From NCBI GenBank assembly GCA_026874595.1, contig CM049319.1:51720917-51784916 (forward strand): a stretch of 64,000 bases of DNA, read 5' to 3'. The translations under genes were made by a program, and so were the position numbers. The notes below the pieces were generated by a model that was given only the letters and a program-made list of their open reading frames with translations, did no database searches and was not told the DNA's origin. Source of the DNA: Sipunculus nudus (Eukaryota > Annelida > Sipuncula > Golfingiida > Sipunculidae). The first letter of the stretch is position 1. Each line of letters opens with the position of its first letter. This document shows positions 63,301 through 64,000 of this stretch, piece after piece.

Positions 63301-63877
63301 ATTATACGGCTTGTCATTAACTGCATGAATACTAAAATGGACACGCCTCCGGAGAGCAAACCATGAGAAAAAGCAAAGAAGCAGGTGCGTTGCCTTTGAT
63401 ATCTACAATAAACACCGTTGCTGTAGGAACCGTCTAGACATGAATCGGTTCCCACGGAATTAAGACTCTACCGAAATAAACATCAAATGAGACACTTTTG
63501 TTCTCTAAACTAAGTTCTCAGGATAACATCTAAACATGACACTCTATATTAAAGTACAATAACTTACAAAACCAACCATTTGGTTATAATCCTTACTTGA
63601 ATATGCAATAAAAATAACCAGGTCACACTTCTCTAGTGACAATCATGACATTATTATATGAAATTACTGACATTTTAATTTAAATATGTCTAATTATTAT
63701 TAGATATCCAGTTACCTTGACGTATTCCGCCGATACACCGAGGACACTGTTCCACTTGTCCCATTCGTACATAATCAGTTCTCCTGGCCTTCGGAGGTTT
63801 GGGATTTGTCGACATCCACCCACCATGTTCACGGCCTTAGCTTTGATAAGGTCATACTTCTCACGATGTCCACAAAT
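27507..63877 (-). CDS. Integrin alpha subunit, copy 2 (20 exons, 5' end beyond window, tail frameshifted)
   Basis: Exons in transcript order: 63877-63716, 52380-52338, 52017-51928, 44470-44385, 42276-42214, 39813-39670, 37989-37887, 37596-37393, 35615-35418, 35214-35087, 34858-34733, 34379-34154, 33253-33007, 31546-31375, 30888-30799, 30574-30467, 30195-30097, 29399-29283, 28180-28088, 27586-27507. The last 14 mirror copy 1 exon for exon; the first six add 196 codons of beta-propeller, including a canonical Ca2+ loop DVDNDGKDE before LLVGAPLY. No I domain interrupts blades 2 and 3, so this is a non-I-domain alpha chain. The signal peptide and first blade would lie past 64000. The exons sum to 2579 nt, one short of a multiple of three, because of a one-base deletion in exon 28088-28180. 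It may be a young pseudogene, or a gene with an altered tail. Roughly 3 percent of residues differ from copy 1. Confidence 0.9.
28088..28180 (-). CDS. Integrin alpha copy 2, GFFKR exon with one-base deletion
   Basis: It starts [20 protein letters not shown] like copy 1. Later, GATGAATGGTATG of copy 1 is GATGAAGGTATG here, so it is 93 rather than 94 nt and the last residues become DEGMLDQ. The tail exon is then read out of frame. Confidence 0.8.
29283..29399 (-). CDS. Integrin alpha copy 2, transmembrane exon
   Basis: 39 codons, phase 0. It reads [14 protein letters not shown], then [20 protein letters not shown] and LVLYK. Mirror of 14274-14390. Confidence 0.93.
30097..30195 (-). CDS. Integrin alpha copy 2, calf-2 end exon
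   Basis: It reads [20 protein letters not shown]. 33 codons, phase 0; mirror of 13453-13551. Confidence 0.9.
30467..30574 (-). CDS. Integrin alpha copy 2, calf-2 exon
   Basis: 36 codons, phase 0. It keeps the CxxxxCxxGEL pattern region of copy 1 exon 13029-13136, with an M to R change just before the second cysteine ([10 protein letters not shown]). Confidence 0.88.
30799..30888 (-). CDS. Integrin alpha copy 2, Ser-rich calf-2 exon
   Basis: 30 codons, phase 0, donor gtgagt (copy 1 has gtaagt). It reads [20 protein letters not shown] then [10 protein letters not shown]. Confidence 0.82.
31375..31546 (-). CDS. Integrin alpha copy 2, calf-2 start exon
   Basis: Phase 2 in, 0 out. It keeps [20 protein letters not shown] and [20 protein letters not shown]. 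Mirror of 11999-12170. Confidence 0.92.
31817..32982 (+). repeat. 1.17 kb GGTGGCGCCACC element, right arm
   Basis: It starts TAGAATACAGGTAGTCGACA and ends TTTTGGCGGATA. Inverted counterpart of 10556-11728 and same orientation as 1547-2715. It contains several GGTGGCGCC/GGTAGCGCC blocks and a GCGGCGGCGGC run near 32920. Confidence 0.75.
33007..33253 (-). CDS. Integrin alpha copy 2, calf-1 exon
   Basis: Phase 1 in, 2 out; mirror of 10285-10531. Residue changes against copy 1: R to I, H to R, I to S, S to P and A to G. Confidence 0.92.
34154..34379 (-). CDS. Integrin alpha copy 2, genu/calf-1 exon
   Basis: Mirror of 9176-9401, with [13 protein letters not shown] intact. The only residue change seen is A to T near the 3' end. 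Confidence 0.93.
34733..34858 (-). CDS. Integrin alpha copy 2, thigh exon
   Basis: 42 codons, phase 0; mirror of 8725-8850, with [19 protein letters not shown] kept. Confidence 0.9.
35087..35214 (-). CDS. Integrin alpha copy 2, thigh exon
   Basis: Phase 1 in, 0 out; mirror of 8372-8499. It ends LEIPLYLM before gtaatt. Confidence 0.88.
35418..35615 (-). CDS. Integrin alpha copy 2, propeller end/thigh exon
   Basis: Phase 1 in and out; mirror of 7970-8167. [20 protein letters not shown] is kept. Confidence 0.92.
37393..37596 (-). CDS. Integrin alpha copy 2, propeller exon
   Basis: Mirror of 5919-6122: (D)[19 protein letters not shown], then [20 protein letters not shown]. The last blade lacks a DxDxDG loop here too. 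Confidence 0.92.
37887..37989 (-). CDS. Integrin alpha copy 2, propeller Ca2+ blade exon
   Basis: Mirror of 1098-1200, identical or nearly so, with the DLDNDGYK loop. The downstream intron here is only 290 bases and represents the empty site of the 4.4 kb insertion. Confidence 0.92.
39670..39813 (-). CDS. Integrin alpha copy 2, propeller blade with canonical Ca2+ loop
   Basis: 48 codons, phase 0, acceptor cttacag, donor gtaagt. It reads [20 protein letters not shown] then [12 protein letters not shown] and GRVYVFKF: a textbook FG-GAP repeat (FGAK, DxDxDG, VGAP, VYVF). Confidence 0.95.
39922..39961. repeat. (CT)n microsatellite
   Basis: About 20 CT units; the RERERE open frame on the other strand is an artefact of it. 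Confidence 0.9.
41073..41454. mobile_element. pogo/Tigger-like MITE
   Basis: The ends read TAGTAGAACCTCGAATTTTC and GAATATTCGAGGCTCTACTG, inverted repeats of the CAGTAGAACCTCG type seen in pogo/Tigger elements, flanked by TA. About 380 bp, no transposase. Confidence 0.6.
42045..42180. repeat. Degenerate hAT-type terminal fragment
   Basis: Runs of ACTCGTACTCGAGTACC and CTCGGACCCAACTTTGG resemble the subterminal repeats of some hAT elements (inverse: CCAAAGTTGGGTCCGAGTGC). Only one end is apparent. Confidence 0.35.
42214..42276 (-). CDS. Integrin alpha copy 2, short propeller exon
   Basis: 21 codons, phase 0, acceptor ttttcag, donor gttagt. It reads [20 protein letters not shown] then Q, linking a blade end (GKVYLF) to TGSYFGAK of the next exon. 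Confidence 0.88.
42385..42655. repeat. Tandem repeat, about 78-bp units
   Basis: Three to four imperfect copies around AAATTTACTCTAAG, AAAAATATTG, AATTCATCAATATGAT and CTCCCTTTTCCATAGA. Confidence 0.6.
42966..43046 (+). repeat. tRNA-like sequence (SINE head or tRNA pseudogene)
   Basis: TGATGAAGCGGTTGGAACGC resembles a Pol III A box and D arm, and GGCTTCGAAACCCCGGATC a B box and T arm, spaced as in a tRNA. The acceptor stem does not pair convincingly, so a SINE-derived remnant is favoured over a working tRNA. It lies next to an (AT)n tract (about 42880-42920). Confidence 0.4.
43228..43840. repeat. Minisatellite, 44-bp unit, about 14 copies
   Basis: The unit core GTAATACGTAATATGTAACA is followed by TGTGATGCGTGTATTGTAAT. 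Adjacent units are exactly 44 bp in the first half, with drift later. The ORFs rich in TYYHT are by-products. Confidence 0.85.
43985..44335. repeat. Dispersed repeat, copy 1
   Basis: Shares several blocks with 52925-53165 in the opposite orientation: AACTCACGCA, GAATCGATTAGATT, GGATCC-type, and the block around GCGGAGGCCTGCGTTCCTT. Confidence 0.5.
44385..44470 (-). CDS. Integrin alpha copy 2, propeller exon
   Basis: Acceptor cttaacag, donor gtgagc; phase 1 in, 0 out. It reads [20 protein letters not shown] then PLLNSQGK, giving a blade core [16 protein letters not shown] with the next exon. Confidence 0.88.
44628..49548 (+). mobile_element. 4.9 kb composite repeat element, second family member
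   Basis: It starts ACCATGGGTCATGACGCTCA after an A-rich flank (AAAAACAATTG) and ends GCATGACT-gaa-AGTCAGCTGAGCT followed by an A-run. Inside: a roughly 100-bp family at 45350-45950 (GAGTGAACTC, GTTGCCAAATCTGA); long blocks at 46350-48480 repeating TCATTTCTGTGAAATATT and GGTGGCGCCACCAATACCT (46806, 48150); TGACCTTTGACCT repeats near 49195; and a GGACGGAC tract near 49460. No protein is encoded. Confidence 0.65.
50118..51573 (+). mobile_element. 1.45 kb composite repeat element, third family member
   Basis: The start GCCCATGGGTCATGAAGCTC and end AGTCAGCTGAGCTAAAAAA match the other two. The interior is about eight units of roughly 150 bp with the phrases ATATAGGTCACAGTGACC, CCTAATTTCAGGTTTCC and AGATTCTAGG. 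It sits only about 570 bases after the previous element. Confidence 0.65.
51928..52017 (-). CDS. Integrin alpha copy 2, propeller exon
   Basis: Acceptor tccactag, donor gtaatt; phase 1 in and out. It reads [20 protein letters not shown] then PKSTGRTYG. The exon follows [14 protein letters not shown], matching the blade 2 to 3 link where vertebrate I domains would sit; none is present. Confidence 0.85.
52338..52380 (-). CDS. Integrin alpha copy 2, 43-nt propeller exon
   Basis: Acceptor tttcag, donor gttagt; phase 0 in, 1 out. It reads [14 protein letters not shown], equivalent to the conserved DGxxVLGGPG blade segment of integrin alpha chains. Confidence 0.85.
52630..52678. repeat. (AT)n microsatellite
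   Basis: A pure TA run preceded by AGCATGAAAACACTTGTTAA, one end of the MITE seen in the arms. Confidence 0.85.
52925..53165. repeat. Dispersed repeat, copy 2 (inverted)
   Basis: Reverse-oriented relative of 43985-44335 (AAGCCTCCGCCACGTTGGGT, AATCTAATCGATTCTTCATT, CATGACTGCGTGAGTTATG). Confidence 0.5.
53456..53905 (+). mobile_element. 3' end of a non-LTR retrotransposon
   Basis: Frame 53456-53655 reads [16 protein letters not shown], one stop, then [20 protein letters not shown] and [15 protein letters not shown], the conserved C-terminal region of jockey/CR1-like reverse transcriptases. A 3' UTR with AAACAGCTTTTGCTG and a terminal TAAATAAATAAA follows. 5'-truncated and dead. Confidence 0.8.
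53906..57500. other. Long copy 2 intron, nothing recognised
   Basis: AT-rich, with no exon matching the integrin, no RNA gene and no clear tandem array. Short frames at 54086-54274 and 56431-56679 have no identifiable motif and no second copy to support them. Confidence 0.5.
57516..57576. repeat. (AT)n(GT)n microsatellite
   Basis: A TA run of about 45 bases followed by TGTGTGTG. Confidence 0.9.
57664..57918 (-). pseudogene. Fragment of a transposon-associated protein
   Basis: It contains [30 protein letters not shown] and later [15 protein letters not shown]. This order resembles a widespread invertebrate repeat-encoded protein whose C-terminus is a Cys-rich CKCK region (recalled from general knowledge, not searched). 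Here it stops before the Cys cluster and appears internally rearranged, so it is listed as a remnant. Confidence 0.4.
58547..61478. mobile_element. 2.9 kb foldback element from three copies of a roughly 0.73 kb unit
   Basis: The outer ends are TAGTCCATGGGCTAGGAGGG and its inverse. Unit 1 (about 58547-59265) is inverted relative to unit 3 (about 60735-61478); unit 2 (about 59990-60695) has the orientation of unit 3. Shared phrases include GGTCACCGTGCA, AAATCCCAGAGG-type, GTGAATATGTCAAATATT and CAAGGCTAC next to a CGCGGGTGCC-type GC island. There is an AT run at 60352-60390. No protein is encoded. Confidence 0.75.
61479..63715. other. Copy 2 intron with a CpG-rich patch
   Basis: No exon recognised. 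Around 62090-62330 CpG is clearly denser than in neighbouring introns (GGCCTCGCCTGGCCGG, TATCGAACGTTCGCGTC, GCACGTG). A minus-strand frame at 62911-63180 has no recognisable motif. Confidence 0.4.
63716..63877 (-). CDS. Integrin alpha copy 2, most 5' exon in window
   Basis: 54 codons, phase 0, acceptor atctttcag, donor gtaact. It reads [20 protein letters not shown] then GCRQIPNL and [10 protein letters not shown]. The spacing (C-x-HR, then a GC motif, then the blade 2 start [12 protein letters not shown]) matches the N-terminal propeller of integrin alpha chains (compare CAHR.., G.C, GFSA.FT.DG). Confidence 0.85.
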
Positions 63878-64000
63878 CTGAAAGATGAAGGTGTAATTAT
63901 AAAATTTGTGCAATTAATGTCCCTCGCTGACCCAGTCGCAGATTTAGTTGCTGGAACAAACGGGGAATTGTCCAGGGCCCGAAGTCCTGTGGTCCAGCAT

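Noticed and set aside
62911-63455. Minus-strand frames as possible extra integrin exons
   Set aside because: The sequence is Ser/Thr-rich without FG-GAP features, and flanking splice sites with matching phase were not found; the exons at 63716 and 52380 already join in phase.

Overview
The window is eukaryotic and almost certainly from a marine invertebrate, most likely a bivalve mollusc. The genes are split into short exons (43 to 247 bp) with GT/AG introns, the DNA is AT-rich and full of (AT)n tracts, and the introns carry many transposon remnants and minisatellites. The species assignment rests on protein style and repeat content only, so it is an inference.

The only confident protein-coding content is an integrin alpha subunit present twice, tail to tail. 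Copy 1 (+ strand, 14 exons, 1098-16201) enters the window in the beta-propeller and runs through thigh, calf-1, calf-2, the transmembrane helix and the AGFFKR cytoplasmic motif to a stop; its exons sum to 1992 nt (663 codons plus stop). Copy 2 (- strand, 20 exons, 63877 down to 27507) is the inverted counterpart and extends six exons further upstream. Its signal peptide and first propeller blade would lie beyond base 64000. No I domain is seen. Every splice junction of copy 1 has a counterpart in copy 2, with matching phases.

The two genes lie in a large imperfect palindrome. The left arm spans 1 to about 21070 and the right arm about 24090 to 39053, with a spacer of about 3 kb. The spacer holds a gutted Ty3/gypsy-type retroelement (Gag and integrase remnants with the middle missing). 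Homology is cut by the start of the window, so the true left arm is longer. Arm divergence is a few percent in exons (9 of 247 bases in one, 4 of 226 in another) and more in introns. Copy 2 has a one-base deletion in its penultimate exon that shifts the cytoplasmic tail out of frame.

The arms also act as a natural comparison of filled and empty sites. Present only on the left are a 4.4 kb composite repeat element at 1365-5788, a 0.25 kb hairpin element inside a roughly 0.6 kb block near 18.7-19.26 kb, and a 0.9 kb hAT-like element at 19807-20705. Two more copies of the 4.4 kb element family (44628-49548 and 50118-51573) lie in copy 2 introns. Their ends (a conserved CATGGGTCATGA/GCTCAGCTGA start and a terminal hairpin ending GCTGAGCT before an A-run), with long internal tandem arrays, resemble Helentron-associated elements.

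The rest of 39-64 kb is long introns of copy 2 with a 44-bp minisatellite, a pogo-like MITE, a non-LTR retrotransposon tail, a tRNA-like/SINE piece, and a 2.9 kb foldback built from three copies of a roughly 0.73 kb unit. No CRISPR, operon, rRNA or bacterial-type feature is present.
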